Numbered from the stretch's first letter, positions 32,177 through 41,383 are shown. The stretch is 64,000 nt of DNA from Virgisporangium aurantiacum (GCF_016863635.1 NZ_BOPG01000075.1:41082-105081), one strand, 5' to 3'. Notes: generated by a model from the letters alone, not told the origin. Numbers and translations: made by a program.

Positions 32177-32341
32177 CGACGATCGAAGCTCATCCACTCG
32201 GCCCACGACGAACTTGCCCATTTCGAACGCGATCCACTTCTGCCGCGGTTCGGTGTCTTACCTGCCGTGCGGGGCACCATTGCAAGACCACTGTTTCCAT
32301 GGCCGATTCGTGGTCAACAGTTGCCGTCCATCGGACTGGAG
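32173..32341 (+). pseudogene. Possible truncated and frameshifted gene
   Basis: ATGA at 32173 overlaps the NUDIX stop. It reads MTTIE, then one base out of frame gives KLIHSAHDELAHFERDPLLPRFGVLPAVRGTIARPLFP, which looks like real protein until it meets the antisense of the nuclease gene. Probably the 5' fragment of a gene that followed the NUDIX gene. Unassigned. Confidence 0.3.
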
Positions 32342-33301
32342 TCAGCCGAGTTGCCAGCCGTGGTGTTGCCACAGGGGTACGTATTCGGCGGGGATGAGGA
32401 GCCGGTCCTCGGGATAGACGATGTCGATGTATCCCTGGGGCGGGACGAGGCGCCGATCGTTGCGGCTGAGGTCGAGGACCCACCGGTCCGGCGGTTGGCG
32501 GCGGGCGAGGAACCGCAGTTCGAAGGGCTGTAGCCGCAGCGGGTCGCCGGCTTCGTGGAGGCCGAGGTGCTGGCTACGGGCGTTCTGGGTCCAGGTCCTG
32601 GCGTTGCGGAGGGCCGGGACGGTGGTGGCGAGGTCGGCGGCGGTGCCGGGTTGGGGGACGGCGTCGAGCAGCGACGGGGCGGCGCGGAACGGGTTGATGT
32701 TGGGCCAGATGAAGTACGGGGTGACCCAGCCGAGTTGGAGGAGCCGTTCGTTGTAGGACAGCAGCCGCTGCCCGGCCGGGGTGTCGGGCTGGCTGGGGTG
32801 CAGGTAGCCCAGGAGGCGGCCGTAGCGGTCCATGACCTCGCCGGCGAAGGCGATGAAGAACCGGAACGTCTGCGTGGTGTGGCCGAGGGCGGTCAGGTCG
32901 CCGGCCACGAGGCTTTCCAGTGCGCGGGTGGCGGCGGCGCCGTGGCGGGCGTGATTGTCGGCGAGATCGGGCGCGGCCAGGTCGGTGATGCGGTGGCGCA
33001 GGGCGTGGTCCAGCGGCGTGCCGAACGGTGGCAGGTCGGCGGCGAACGGGTCGGTCAGCACTTTCTGCCAGCGGGGATCGTTGATCGGCAGGAACGGCCG
33101 TTTGGTGCCGGGGAGATTGCAGCTGACTTCGGGGGCGTCGACGCCGAGGAACCGGACCCCGAAGTTGCCGTCGGCCTCGACGGTGACGGTGTCCCCGTCA
33201 TGGACCTGTTCGGCCACGCTGCCCCGACCGGCGCCATGCCGGCCCAGCAGCGCGGTGCCGACGACGAGGCCGGAGTCCAGTTGCCGGATCGCGTTCGCCA
33301 T
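32342..33301 (-). CDS. SNase-like (thermonuclease family) nuclease protein
   Basis: 319 residues from ATG 33301. Staphylococcal-nuclease-like OB fold: VAEQVHDGDTVTVEADGNFGVRFLGVDAPEVSC at about residues 29-61, with the DGDT calcium-site motif and RFLGVDAPE. FFIAFAGEVMDRYGRLLGYL supplies the second conserved Arg. The C-terminal 100 residues are an extension seen in actinobacterial members (HLGLHEAGDPLRLQPFELRFLARRQPPDRWVLDLS). No signal peptide, so it acts in the cytosol. It converges with the NUDIX side and ends at 32342. Confidence 0.8.
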   Translation of the reverse strand: MANAIRQLDSGLVVGTALLGRHGAGRGSVAEQVHDGDTVTVEADGNFGVRFLGVDAPEVSCNLPGTKRPFLPINDPRWQKVLTDPFAADLPPFGTPLDHALRHRITDLAAPDLADNHARHGAAATRALESLVAGDLTALGHTTQTFRFFIAFAGEVMDRYGRLLGYLHPSQPDTPAGQRLLSYNERLLQLGWVTPYFIWPNINPFRAAPSLLDAVPQPGTAADLATTVPALRNARTWTQNARSQHLGLHEAGDPLRLQPFELRFLARRQPPDRWVLDLSRNDRRLVPPQGYIDIVYPEDRLLIPAEYVPLWQHHGWQLG

Positions 33302-34173
33302 GCCGACCTCCCGATCAACCCATCACCAGACCAACCACCCGGGATACGTCGCAGCGTAGAACCGGAGAACGCGCCGGTCTGGCAAACCCGCGTCCGATCC
33401 CCGACAGCGCGTTCGCGACGCAGGCGCCGTGTACTCCTGCCAGCGGCTTGATGCCATCTCGCCGGCGTTGATCAGCTCGGTGGTCGACCCGAGACGAACG
33501 GTGCGGGCATCGACGCGGTGCTCCCGTCACGCTCGATCCGACTGATACCGTCCGTTCGCGGTCCCGACGAGGAGAGCCTCCCCAGGACGCTCGTCGGCGC
33601 CGTTCACAGTCCCCGCACACCAGCCGTCGGTGAGTTCGCGAGCGAACCGCGCCGGTGGCAGCTGGAAGAGTGGATGGCCAGATCCATCGACGGGGCCGTG
33701 ACGCCGGTTCGACGATCGACATGATCAGGCATGGTCCCTTCAAATCGCCGCCCTTGGGAGGCCTTTGGAGGTACAAGTCCGCGTCGTCGCTCTCCTGCAG
33801 TTCATGAGAGCGGTCCAGAAGAGGGCACCCGAAGGCCGGCACCAACTGCCCTCAGGCGGCCACCTCGGTGGTCGTGTCCGAGGCGTCCGCTTCGGCGAGG
33901 TCAGCCAGCTGGACGGCATGCTGTTCGAGTTCAGTGATGAGCGCAGGCATGGACGGCAGCCACCGGTCAACGTCGGGACCAACGAGCTGGTACCAGACGA
34001 CGAGTGCGCCGGTACCTCCCACCTCGACGCGCCAGCATCCGTCCCGGGTAGTTGTGAGTTCTCAACGAAATTGATCCAGATGCGAGGCTGCCGAGCTCCG
34101 GCGGATCGGATTCGGTGAGAAAGTCTGGTCAGGGCCCGTCTCATTGAATCTGGTCCGCTGCCGGATCAGTTTT
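33302..34173. other. Long stretch with only gene fragments
   Basis: 872 bases. No confident gene. On the minus strand, the phrase DGCWRVEVGGTGALVVWYQLVGPDVDRW...LAEADASDTTTEVAA is the only protein-like run (see 33852-34022). Another minus-strand run ends in SHLDQFR just upstream and is out of register, so this looks like eroded DNA. Confidence 0.4.
33852..34022 (-). CDS. Small helical protein, possibly a gene remnant
   Basis: 56 residues from GTG 34022. GGTGALVVWYQLVGPDVDRW, then a coiled-coil-like helix LPSMPALITELEQHAVQLADLAEAD and an acidic Thr-rich end. In-frame sequence upstream (TTTRDGCWRVEVG) also looks coding but has no start before a stop codon. The 5' end may therefore be lost. Confidence 0.35.
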   Translation of the reverse strand: MGGTGALVVWYQLVGPDVDRWLPSMPALITELEQHAVQLADLAEADASDTTTEVAA

Positions 34174-35802
34174 TCACCCTTCCCGCGCTTCACCGCTACC
34201 GCACATTCGATCAGAAGTTTCCGCGGTCGGCGGGTTGACGTCCAATGAGATCGCTGGCTTTCCATCACTGGTCAAGCCGAACCGCCGTATCCGATCAGCG
34301 TCGAGATGATCCCCCGTTTGGTCTCGCAGCCGGGCGAGGTCGTTGAGGGCGCTGGTCTCGCCACAGTTGACCGCCTGCAAGAACAGTTCCGCGGCACCGG
34401 CATGGTCATTGAGATCATTTCGCATCTGAGCCAATTCCCGCAGCGCCATGGTGTCGCCATGCTCGACAGCTCTCTGGTAGAGCGCCTCGGCACCGCTGTG
34501 GTCTCCGGCTTCCGCGCGACGCGCCGCGAGGATGACCAGCACAGCAGTATCGCCGAGGACAGCCGCGCGCATCGCCAGGGCCTCAGCACCGGCATAGTCG
34601 CCCACTTCGACGCGGATGTCCGCCAGGTCCCCAAGTGCAAAGAGATCACCGCGGTCGACAGCGCGTTCGACGAAGGCTTCCGCGCGACTGCGTTCGCCGA
34701 GGTCATTGCGCAGATAGCGGGCAAACTCGGTGACTGCGTTCGGGTCGCCACGGTTGGATGCCTCTAAAGCCAGTGCCTCAGCACCTGAATGGTCGCCGGC
34801 TCGGTCCCGCAATCGGGCCATTAACCCCAGCGCCTCCGGGTCGTCGCGCTCGACGCCCTGCACCGCAAGGGCCTCAGCGGTGGCGTAGTCCCCGTGCCTT
34901 TCGCGCAGATGGGCGAGGACACCCAGGGGGACGAGGAACTCATACTCCGCGGCTTGTCGTGCCAGCGCTTCAGCGCCCATACGGTCGCCGGCTTCCTCCC
35001 GCTGCATCGCCACCCACAGTAGTCCGATGGGATGACCAAGATCAGCAGCCTGAATGGCGAGGGCCTCGGCACCAGCGGTGTCGCCGGCCCGTCCTCGTAG
35101 CGCGGCTAACCCGCTCAGTGCGGCAGGATCGCCGCGGTTGGCGGCATCTCGATACAGTCCTTCGGCTGCGGCATGGTCGCCGGCCGCCTTTCGTACCTCG
35201 GCGCGGTCGAGCGTCGGGGCGGTATAGCCAAGGTCGGCGGATCGCATGGCGAGGGCCTCCGCCCCAGCGTGGTCGCCGGCCCGTTCCCGTAACCTGCCCA
35301 GTTCGCGCAGGGCGCTGCGGTGGCCGCGATCGGCCGCGTGCTGGAACAAGGTGGCGGCGTGCTGGTAACGGCCACGAGATAACGCCTGAATACCGAGTTG
35401 ATCTAGTACTTCTGGGTTGGTGATGGTGGCGGCAGCGGTCCAGAACGAATCGGGCGGAAACACCGCAGCGCGTTCCGTGTGGCCGGTCTGTTCCAGGGCG
35501 TCGGCGAGGCGGTAGTGCGGGCCGCCTGCGGTGGCGAGTTCGGTGGGTCGGGGGCGGATCCGGGTCAGTGGACCGGGGACCCCATGGCATGGGTTCCCGG
35601 TGAAGGCGAGCGCTCGTTCCAGCCAGTCGTCGCCCGCCTGATCCCACTGGTGGTCGTCAAGGTAGCCAGGGGCGGCGTGTTCCAGTAGGGCGTGCGGAAT
35701 AGCTGGTGGATGGCCTAGGCGGCGCGCGTCGATGGCGACGTCCATGATCGCGCGGGCGGCTGGTGTCTCAGGGTTTCGGTAGCGGGCCAGCAGTTCGGGC
35801 AC
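34174..35802 (-). CDS. TPR/Sel1-like repeat protein, N-terminally truncated
   Basis: 542 residues from GTG 35802. From about residue 155 the chain is a series of 36-residue helical repeats with the pattern RAGDHAGAEALAMRSADLG / DPAALSGLAALRGRAGD. The part before (MPELLARYRNPETPAARAIMDVAIDARRLG) reads like the end of a larger ATPase-containing protein. In-frame sequence PRLQHATEHAPHARITQHLAG continues upstream of the start into the opposite STAS gene. Proteins of this type normally carry an NTPase domain first, so the gene has probably lost its 5' half. Confidence 0.75.
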   Translation of the reverse strand: MPELLARYRNPETPAARAIMDVAIDARRLGHPPAIPHALLEHAAPGYLDDHQWDQAGDDWLERALAFTGNPCHGVPGPLTRIRPRPTELATAGGPHYRLADALEQTGHTERAAVFPPDSFWTAAATITNPEVLDQLGIQALSRGRYQHAATLFQHAADRGHRSALRELGRLRERAGDHAGAEALAMRSADLGYTAPTLDRAEVRKAAGDHAAAEGLYRDAANRGDPAALSGLAALRGRAGDTAGAEALAIQAADLGHPIGLLWVAMQREEAGDRMGAEALARQAAEYEFLVPLGVLAHLRERHGDYATAEALAVQGVERDDPEALGLMARLRDRAGDHSGAEALALEASNRGDPNAVTEFARYLRNDLGERSRAEAFVERAVDRGDLFALGDLADIRVEVGDYAGAEALAMRAAVLGDTAVLVILAARRAEAGDHSGAEALYQRAVEHGDTMALRELAQMRNDLNDHAGAAELFLQAVNCGETSALNDLARLRDQTGDHLDADRIRRFGLTSDGKPAISLDVNPPTAETSDRMCGSGEAREG

Positions 35803-35861
35803 GCCGGCGAGGTGCTGGGTAATCCGAGCGTGTGGGGCGTGCTCGGTGGCGTGCTGCAGCC

Positions 35862-36170
35862 GTGGATTCGGCCGTCGTCACCGCGTCCGGTGAACTGGAC
35901 ATGGAGTCCGCGGACGAACTTCGGGACGGTTTGGCCGACGCCATTGCCGCTGATCCGCGCCGGCTCGTCATCGACCTCAGCGACGTAACGTTCGTCGACT
36001 CCACCATTCTGGGTGTCCTCGTCGGCGCGCGTAGCCGGCTCGGTCGCAACAGCGGCCGCATCCACTTGGTGATCAGCAATCCGTTCGTCCTGCGGTTATT
36101 CCATCTGACTGGGCTCGATCAGGTCTTCGCCATCCACTCCACCCGTGGCCAGGCGTTGCCGCCCGCGTAG
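35862..36170 (+). CDS. STAS-domain anti-sigma factor antagonist
   Basis: 102 residues from GTG 35862; GTG 35832 is also in frame. DSAVVTASGELDMESADELRDGLADAI and LVIDLSDVTFVDSTILGVLVGARSRLG are the STAS core, with the phosphorylatable Ser in VDST. The usual first strand is shortened and no SD is present. The gene seems to have been cut at its 5' end by the same junction that truncated the TPR gene. It may still be made. Confidence 0.75.
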   Translation: MDSAVVTASGELDMESADELRDGLADAIAADPRRLVIDLSDVTFVDSTILGVLVGARSRLGRNSGRIHLVISNPFVLRLFHLTGLDQVFAIHSTRGQALPPA

Positions 36171-36361
36171 CCTGCGCCGACGGCGTTTCGCGAATCGGCA
36201 GCTGGCCGGCACGGTCGAAACATTGCACACCACGACGTTCACGCGGGTGGCGCCAAGGCGTGCGCAAGCCAATCGGGTGGGTGCTCTGGTCGGTACTGTC
36301 GGTGATGGTGGTGGCGGCGTAGCGTCGGGCTCAGACACGCCGAGGTAAGTGGAGGCCGCCC

Positions 36362-36691
36362 ATGCAGACCATTTCGATCGGCGGTGTCGGCGACGGCACG
36401 ATGACGGTGATGCTGCGCGGCGAGGTGGACTTCACCAACGCGGCCCCGCTGGTCGATGCGGTGCGTGGCGCGGTCGCCGAGCGTTGTCCAACGGCGGTGC
36501 TGGTGGACATCGTCGAGGTGACCTTCCTGGATTCCTCCGGCATGAGCATGCTGGTCCACGCGATGCGAGCCGCCAGGGAGGTAGGGGCGGAGTTCCGCGT
36601 CGAGCGGCCCAGCGACAGGGTTTTCGACCAGTTGCGTCTCGCCGGCCTGTTGGAGGCCTTCGGTCTGGGCATTGCTTCCGATGACGGATGA
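36362..36691 (+). CDS. STAS-domain anti-sigma factor antagonist
   Basis: 109 residues; GTGGAGGCCGCCC before ATG 36362. MTVMLRGEVDFTNAAPLVDAVRGAV and LVDIVEVTFLDSSGMSMLVHAMRAARE, with the conserved Ser in DSSG. In partner-switching systems this Ser is phosphorylated by an RsbW-like kinase and dephosphorylated by a PP2C phosphatase. Such a phosphatase is encoded 300 bases downstream, so the two are probable partners. No RsbW-type kinase gene is in the window. Confidence 0.87.
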   Translation: MQTISIGGVGDGTMTVMLRGEVDFTNAAPLVDAVRGAVAERCPTAVLVDIVEVTFLDSSGMSMLVHAMRAAREVGAEFRVERPSDRVFDQLRLAGLLEAFGLGIASDDG

Positions 36692-36995
36692 CCGGCCAAC
36701 ACGTGCGAACCTGTCCCCGATGGAGGTCGACCGAGGCCATTCGCAGCGGATGGTCGAGTTCGAAGTCCAGATTGGGCAGGCACGGCTCAGCCTGGAGGTG
36801 GTGGCTGTCGCCATGCACAGCGAGACGGTCATGGCACCGAGTCACCGCATCCCGCGGGAAATCTGTCAGTACACGGCCGGGTGCCGGCCGCCGCTAGCGC
36901 GACGGCTCCGCCAGCGCGACCAGCCGCAGAGCCCGGACGCGCCGACGACGCCCAACTCCGACATGGCGCGGTCGACTCCGTGCCAGGGCGGGTAA
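36681..36995 (+). CDS. Hypothetical protein between STAS and phosphatase genes
   Basis: 104 residues from ATG 36681, overlapping the STAS stop by 11 bases. The first 60 residues look coding (MEVDRGHSQRMVEFEVQIGQARLSLEVVAVAMHSETVM). The end is Arg/Pro/Gln-rich and low-complexity. It has no family I recognise. It stops 11 bases before the phosphatase start, which fits one transcript. Confidence 0.45.
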   Translation: MTDDRPTRANLSPMEVDRGHSQRMVEFEVQIGQARLSLEVVAVAMHSETVMAPSHRIPREICQYTAGCRPPLARRLRQRDQPQSPDAPTTPNSDMARSTPCQGG

Positions 36996-37006
36996 GGGCC
37001 GTGACC

Positions 37007-38884
37007 ATGCTGGACGGACACGAGGGGTACCAGCGGCGGCTTGCCGACATCGACGCCGCGGTCGCCCAGGCCCGGCTGGATCCCGCGGCGATCGTGCAGG
37101 CCGCGGCCGGGTTGCTCGCGGGACGGGTCGGCTGTCGGGTCAGTCAGGCGCACGCACATCTGCTGCGGCTGGCCTCCGAACAGAACCGAGCGCCGGCCGC
37201 CGTCGCCAGCGAACTGCTCGACGCGCTCGAGAGCCCGGCCGGGGCGGCGGCCCGACGGCTGCGCGCCGCGACCGACCAGGCAACCGCCCCACGGGCGGCG
37301 ACCCGCCGCCGACACCCACCCCCGGCGCGGGAAGAACCCGTCGGCGACTGGACGCAGATGATGCAACAGGTCCTCGACGCGATGCCGGGCCAGCACACCG
37401 CGCTGCTGCCGGTCCACGACGAGGCCGGCAACGAGGCCGGCGAGGCGACTGACTGGCTGCTCGCCGCGGCCAGCCCGACGATGACCGACCTGTCCGGACG
37501 CCGCAGCCCAGACATCGTCGGCCGGCGCGTCAGCGACGCGTACCCCACCATGGTCGGCGGACCGGTCTGGCAGGCCTGGTGCGACGCGCACACCGACGGG
37601 CAGCCCCGCGACGTCGGGCCGATCCTGTACCCCGGCACGCCAGAACAGGCCCCGGCCCAGATCACCCTCACCGTGCAGGTGCAACCGGTCGGCCCCGGCC
37701 TGCTCAACACCTGGGTCCGCCACGACGAGGAGACCCGGCTGACCGAACGGATCGACCAGACCGAACGGCTCGGTCAGCTCGGCTGGGGCGAGGCCGACCT
37801 GGTCACCGGCGCGGTCCAGTGGTCGGCCGAGCTGTACCGCATCTACGAACGCGACCCCGACGACGGGCCACTCACCAGCGAGGAGCAGGACGCACTCACC
37901 GTGCCCGAGGACGAACCCATCCGTCGGCAGGCGGCCGAGGCGTTCGCACGCGGCGAAACCATCGACATCACCCACCGGATCCGGGTCGGCGGCCGGATCA
38001 AACACGTACGCACCGTGGCCGACGCGGTCCGCGACAGCCACAACCGGCCGGTCAAGATCTACGGCATCGTGCAGGACGTCACCACCGCCGAAACCACCCG
38101 GATCAAACTCCTCGACGTCGAAGCACAACTGGCCGACCACCAGCGACTACTGGCCGCCGAACACCTACTCGCCGCCCGGCTGCAACACATCGTGCTACCC
38201 ATCCCGGCCGACCCGATCGACCTACCCGGACTCCGGGTCGCCGTACGCTACCTCCCCGCCGAACAGACCGACCGGATCGGCGGCGACTGGTTCTACGCCG
38301 AAACCACCGACGACGGCCACATCGTGCTCGCCGTCGGCGACGTCGCCGGACACGGCATCCACGCCGCCGCCACCATGGCCCAACTACGCCAGGCATTCTC
38401 GGCTTTGGCCACCCTGACCACCACCGAACCGGCCCAACTGCTGACCCACCTCAACCGGCTGATCTGCGCCGGCCGCACCGCCCCCACCACCGCCACCGCG
38501 ATCGTCGGCCGCTACCACCCCGACACAGCCACCCTGCGATGGGCACAGGCCGGACACCCCGCCCCCCTGCGCAGCCGCGCCGGCACCACCACCGAACTAC
38601 AACGACCCGACGGCATCCTCCTCGGCGCGACCCACAACGCCACCTACGACACGGCCACCATCACCCTCACCCTCGGCGACCTGCTGCTGTTCTACACCGA
38701 CGGCCTCATCGAACACCGCAACCGCTCACTCGCCGAAGGCCTCACCCCGGTCAAGAACGCCCTGAACCAGATCACCGCCAGCCACACCAACCAACCCCTC
38801 GCCGAACTACTCACCCGACTACCCCGAGCCAACCCCGACGACGACACCTGCACCCTCGCCGCCCGACCCCTCCCCACCCGATAA
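37007..38884 (+). CDS. ANTAR-PAS-PP2C (SpoIIE-type) phosphatase
   Basis: 625 residues from ATG 37007; GTG 37001 is in frame. Residues 1 to about 75 are ANTAR-like, an RNA-binding antiterminator helix bundle: DAAVAQARLDPAAIVQAAAGLLAGRVGCRVSQAHAHLLRLASEQNR. Two PAS-like sensor regions follow (about 115-240 and 250-350: LGQLGWGEADLVTGAVQWSAELYRIYER, ITHRIRVGGRIKHVRTVADAV). The C-terminal 250 residues are a PP2C/SpoIIE phosphatase with GGDWFYAETTDDGHIVLAVGDVAGHG and LLFYTDGLIEHR metal sites. It probably senses a ligand, may bind RNA and dephosphorylates a STAS protein. Confidence 0.85.
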   Translation: MLDGHEGYQRRLADIDAAVAQARLDPAAIVQAAAGLLAGRVGCRVSQAHAHLLRLASEQNRAPAAVASELLDALESPAGAAARRLRAATDQATAPRAATRRRHPPPAREEPVGDWTQMMQQVLDAMPGQHTALLPVHDEAGNEAGEATDWLLAAASPTMTDLSGRRSPDIVGRRVSDAYPTMVGGPVWQAWCDAHTDGQPRDVGPILYPGTPEQAPAQITLTVQVQPVGPGLLNTWVRHDEETRLTERIDQTERLGQLGWGEADLVTGAVQWSAELYRIYERDPDDGPLTSEEQDALTVPEDEPIRRQAAEAFARGETIDITHRIRVGGRIKHVRTVADAVRDSHNRPVKIYGIVQDVTTAETTRIKLLDVEAQLADHQRLLAAEHLLAARLQHIVLPIPADPIDLPGLRVAVRYLPAEQTDRIGGDWFYAETTDDGHIVLAVGDVAGHGIHAAATMAQLRQAFSALATLTTTEPAQLLTHLNRLICAGRTAPTTATAIVGRYHPDTATLRWAQAGHPAPLRSRAGTTTELQRPDGILLGATHNATYDTATITLTLGDLLLFYTDGLIEHRNRSLAEGLTPVKNALNQITASHTNQPLAELLTRLPRANPDDDTCTLAARPLPTR

Positions 38885-39217
38885 CCAGTCCTACGGACGC
38901 ACGTCGTTGAGGGCCGGACTCCGCCGGCCCAACCCGCAACCGCTCGCACCACCGGCCCACGACCCAACCCGCCCGAATGCGCAGCCGGTCATCCATACCT
39001 GCCACTCGGCGTTCGAGCACGAGAACGGTTGGGTCTCCCACAGGCCCAGCTGAGCCGACCCGGCCAGGAACCCGGTAGGCCAGCGGATGAACGACCGTGC
39101 CTTCGTCGTCCCCGTCCGACGTGCCTGAGTACCGTGGCCCCGGCTGGTTATGACCGAGTTCGCCGGTTCTGGTCCACTTTCCGTGAATGATCTTTCGGTC
39201 GGGATGTCTATCGTGGC
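38885..39217. other. Gap after the phosphatase gene
   Basis: 333 bases with no supported gene. Frames on both strands are Arg/Pro-rich shadows. No long hairpin was noticed. Confidence 0.35.
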
Positions 39218-39511
39218 GTGGTGATCGACCTACAGGTGCGAGGGGACTCCGGCCCTGTTCTTGCGCATGCATCCGGCTTCGAGTGGACTCAGGATCTGAT
39301 CGATCTTGACGGCTCGGTGTATCCCATGCTGGCCGGGCTGTGCGCATACCTGGACACCGTCTTCAACCAGCGGCAGGTTCCGATGCTGCTGGCGGAGTTG
39401 GAACGGCTGCCGTCCGGCGTGATCCCGGTGGCCGCGGCTGCGGAGATTCGGCGTCTGGCGGCGATGGTTATGGAAGGTCAGCATCGATATCTGTGGTTCT
39501 GCGGGGACTGA
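39218..39511 (+). CDS. Small hypothetical protein
   Basis: 97 residues from GTG 39218, or GTG 39221. IDLQVRGDSGPVLAHASGFEWTQDLIDLDGSVYPMLAGLCAYLDTVFNQRQVPMLLAELERL is a compact soluble alpha/beta sequence with codon use like its neighbours. No family recognised. It has no good SD, so it may be leaderless. Confidence 0.6.
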   Translation: MVIDLQVRGDSGPVLAHASGFEWTQDLIDLDGSVYPMLAGLCAYLDTVFNQRQVPMLLAELERLPSGVIPVAAAAEIRRLAAMVMEGQHRYLWFCGD

Positions 39512-39679
39512 TCGGCGGGCTTGGCGTCACGGGGCCAGCAGTGTCCGCTTGCGGAGGAGTCGAGCTTCGCTCGACCGTACATCTGGTGTTTGATCACTAC
39601 AGTTCTTTGGAATCACGCGGTGGGCTGAACCCCAGGTCGAGAGCGTTGCCGGGCGATGCCGTCCTGGTTGAGTTCTGCG

Positions 39680-39883
39680 ATGATCGTCGAGGAGAAGTGG
39701 CCGGTCCTGGCCCGGCATCAGCGTGCGCTCGAGTGGCTGCGGGTGTGGACCGGTCTGGGTCGTGCGGCTCGGACGATCGACGCGCATGCCCGTGGCTTGG
39801 CCGAGTTTTTCGAAGTGTGCGAGGACGCCGGCTCTATGCCACTCCCCCCGTCGTGCACAGAAACACGGGTAGATCGACGCTGA
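39680..39883 (+). pseudogene. Tyrosine recombinase N-terminal fragment
   Basis: From ATG 39680: MIVEEKWPVLARHQRALEWLRVWTGLGRAARTIDAHARGLAEFFEVCEDAG matches the SAM-like core-binding domain that opens phage-type integrases. The frame then loses homology and ends at 39883. The catalytic R-H-R-Y domain is absent. The cut lies directly before an AT-rich TTAATTAATTAG and an intron fragment, so mobile-element insertion removed the rest. Confidence 0.65.
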
Positions 39884-39895
39884 TTAATTAATTAG

Positions 39896-39910
39896 TTACT
39901 TCGACCTGAA
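39896..39910. repeat. TTACTTCGACCTGAA, copy 1
   Basis: This 15-bp sequence recurs in the same orientation at 54697-54711. Here it abuts an intron 5' end; there it abuts a transposase fragment. It may be the terminal sequence of an insertion element. Confidence 0.6.
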
Positions 39911-40031
39911 GTGCGTCCCGAACGCGGAAGGGAGTCCGAAAGTGGTGTAGGACTCGCCGGATGCGGTGCTGTGCAGGAGGTGGAGGTAGGTCCTCCGGGG
40001 TCGCTCCGCAGGGGGCCCCAAACCACCGCAG
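39911..40031 (+). mobile_element. Group II intron 5' end fragment
   Basis: It begins GTGCGTCCCGAACGCGG, the GUGYG start of group II introns. It continues with domain I-like sequence through AGTGGTGTAGGACTCGCCGG to CCAAACCACCGCAGGCTGCGTC. An inverted copy with about 90 percent identity by eye lies at 55204-55331, and the intact intron has a diverged equivalent at 59015-59136. Only about 120 bases remain, so it cannot splice. Confidence 0.65.
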
Positions 40032-40157
40032 GCTGCGTCGAGCTGCGGCCTCGGCACTCCACAGGCCGAGCCGGTCTGGTTGTCGGGCGCGTAGGTGTCC
40101 GGAGCGCGATGGACGACTACTCCGAGTCCGGCGTTCTCGCGCTGGCCGGGGTGACGC

Positions 40158-40173
40158 TGTAACGGTGGCGTAA
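40158..40173 (+). promoter_or_regulatory. GTAAC direct repeat, predicted BTAD-regulator site
   Basis: GTAAC starts at 40158 and at 40169, an 11-bp period (one helical turn), as bound by SARP/BTAD regulators. It lies 71 bases before the dehydrogenase start. The same pattern stands at three other promoters of this region. Confidence 0.65.
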
Positions 40174-40243
40174 CGACCCGGTCCGAACCTGTTATCCCCG
40201 AGCCACCCCAAGCAGCCACCTCCAAGCCCTTGAGGAGCGACCT

Positions 40244-41374
40244 GTGATGTTGACGTCGGCCGCCGTCTTGACCACGATTGCAGGCGCGGCGCCGTTCGCC
40301 GAGAGCCGCCCGGTCGGCATCGAGACGCTTTGGCTCGCCGACCCGGCCGCCGGTGAGGTGCTGGTTCGGGTCTGCGCGGCCGGTCTGTGTCATTCCGACC
40401 TGTCGGTCGTGGACGGCAACCGGATCCGCCCGGTGCCGATGGTGCTTGGCCACGAGGCAGCGGGCATCGTCGAAGCCGTCGGCACGAACGTGACGGCTGT
40501 GCGGCCGGGCGATCACGTGGTCTTCGCCTTCGTGCCGGCCTGCGGCGCGTGCGTCCCCTGCCAGTCCGGCCGGCCCCCGCTGTGCGAACCGGGCGCCGCG
40601 GCCAATGGCGCGGGCACCCTGTTGTCGGGACGACGCGCCTGGTCGCGTCAGGACGGCCAGCCGGTCAACCACCATCTCGGCGTCTCCGGCTTCGCCGAAC
40701 ACACCGTCTGTGCCGAACAGTCGCTGGTGCGCGTGCCGGTGGAGCTGCCCCTGGACCGCGCGGCGCTGTTCGGCTGCGCACTCCTGACGGGCGTGGGTGC
40801 GGTGGTCAACACCGCTCGGGTTCACCCAGGGTCCTCGGCGTTGGTCGTCGGGCTCGGCGGGGTCGGGCTGGCTGCGGTCATGGGTGCCCGGCTGGCCGGG
40901 TGCCATCCGATCGTGGCCATCGATGTGACACCGGACAAGCTCGCCCTCGCCGCCGCTGTCGGGGCCACTCACGTGCTGCATGGCGACGACGAAAGCGTGG
41001 ACGCCGTCCGCGAGCTGACCTCCGGCGGCGTCGATGTCGCCTTTGAAGCGGTCGGCAGCACTGCCGCGCTGGCCACGGCCTACGACGCGACTCGTCGCGG
41101 GGGGACGACCGTGGCGATCGGGCTCCCGCATCCGGACCAGCGCGTCGCCGTGCCGGCGCTTAGCATCGTCGCCGAGGAGCGCCGCCTGGTGGGCTCCTAC
41201 ATGGGCTCGTCGGTTCCCCGGCGGGACATCCCCCGCTACATCGCGCTGTACCGGGCGGGCTTGCTGCCGGTCGACCTGCTGGCGGGCAGCACCTTCGCGC
41301 TCGCGGAGATCAACGAAGCCATGGACCGGTTGGCGGCCGGCGCGACGGCTCGTCAGGTCCTGGTGCTGTCCTGA
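40244..41374 (+). CDS. Zinc-dependent alcohol dehydrogenase (class III-like)
   Basis: 376 residues from GTG 40244 with TTGAGGAGCGACC upstream. The catalytic zinc ligands are in CAAGLCHSDLSV (Cys 43) and MVLGHEAAGIVEAVG (His). The structural zinc Cys cluster is CGACVPCQSGRPPLC. The NAD-binding loop is VVGLGGVGLAAVMGARLAG. It oxidises an alcohol or reduces an aldehyde in the cytosol. With the hydrolases nearby and a shared GTAAC repeat, it may work on an ester-derived alcohol under the BTAD regulator. The natural substrate is unknown. Confidence 0.9.
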   Translation: MMLTSAAVLTTIAGAAPFAESRPVGIETLWLADPAAGEVLVRVCAAGLCHSDLSVVDGNRIRPVPMVLGHEAAGIVEAVGTNVTAVRPGDHVVFAFVPACGACVPCQSGRPPLCEPGAAANGAGTLLSGRRAWSRQDGQPVNHHLGVSGFAEHTVCAEQSLVRVPVELPLDRAALFGCALLTGVGAVVNTARVHPGSSALVVGLGGVGLAAVMGARLAGCHPIVAIDVTPDKLALAAAVGATHVLHGDDESVDAVRELTSGGVDVAFEAVGSTAALATAYDATRRGGTTVAIGLPHPDQRVAVPALSIVAEERRLVGSYMGSSVPRRDIPRYIALYRAGLLPVDLLAGSTFALAEINEAMDRLAAGATARQVLVLS

Positions 41375-41383
41375 CGCACGCGA

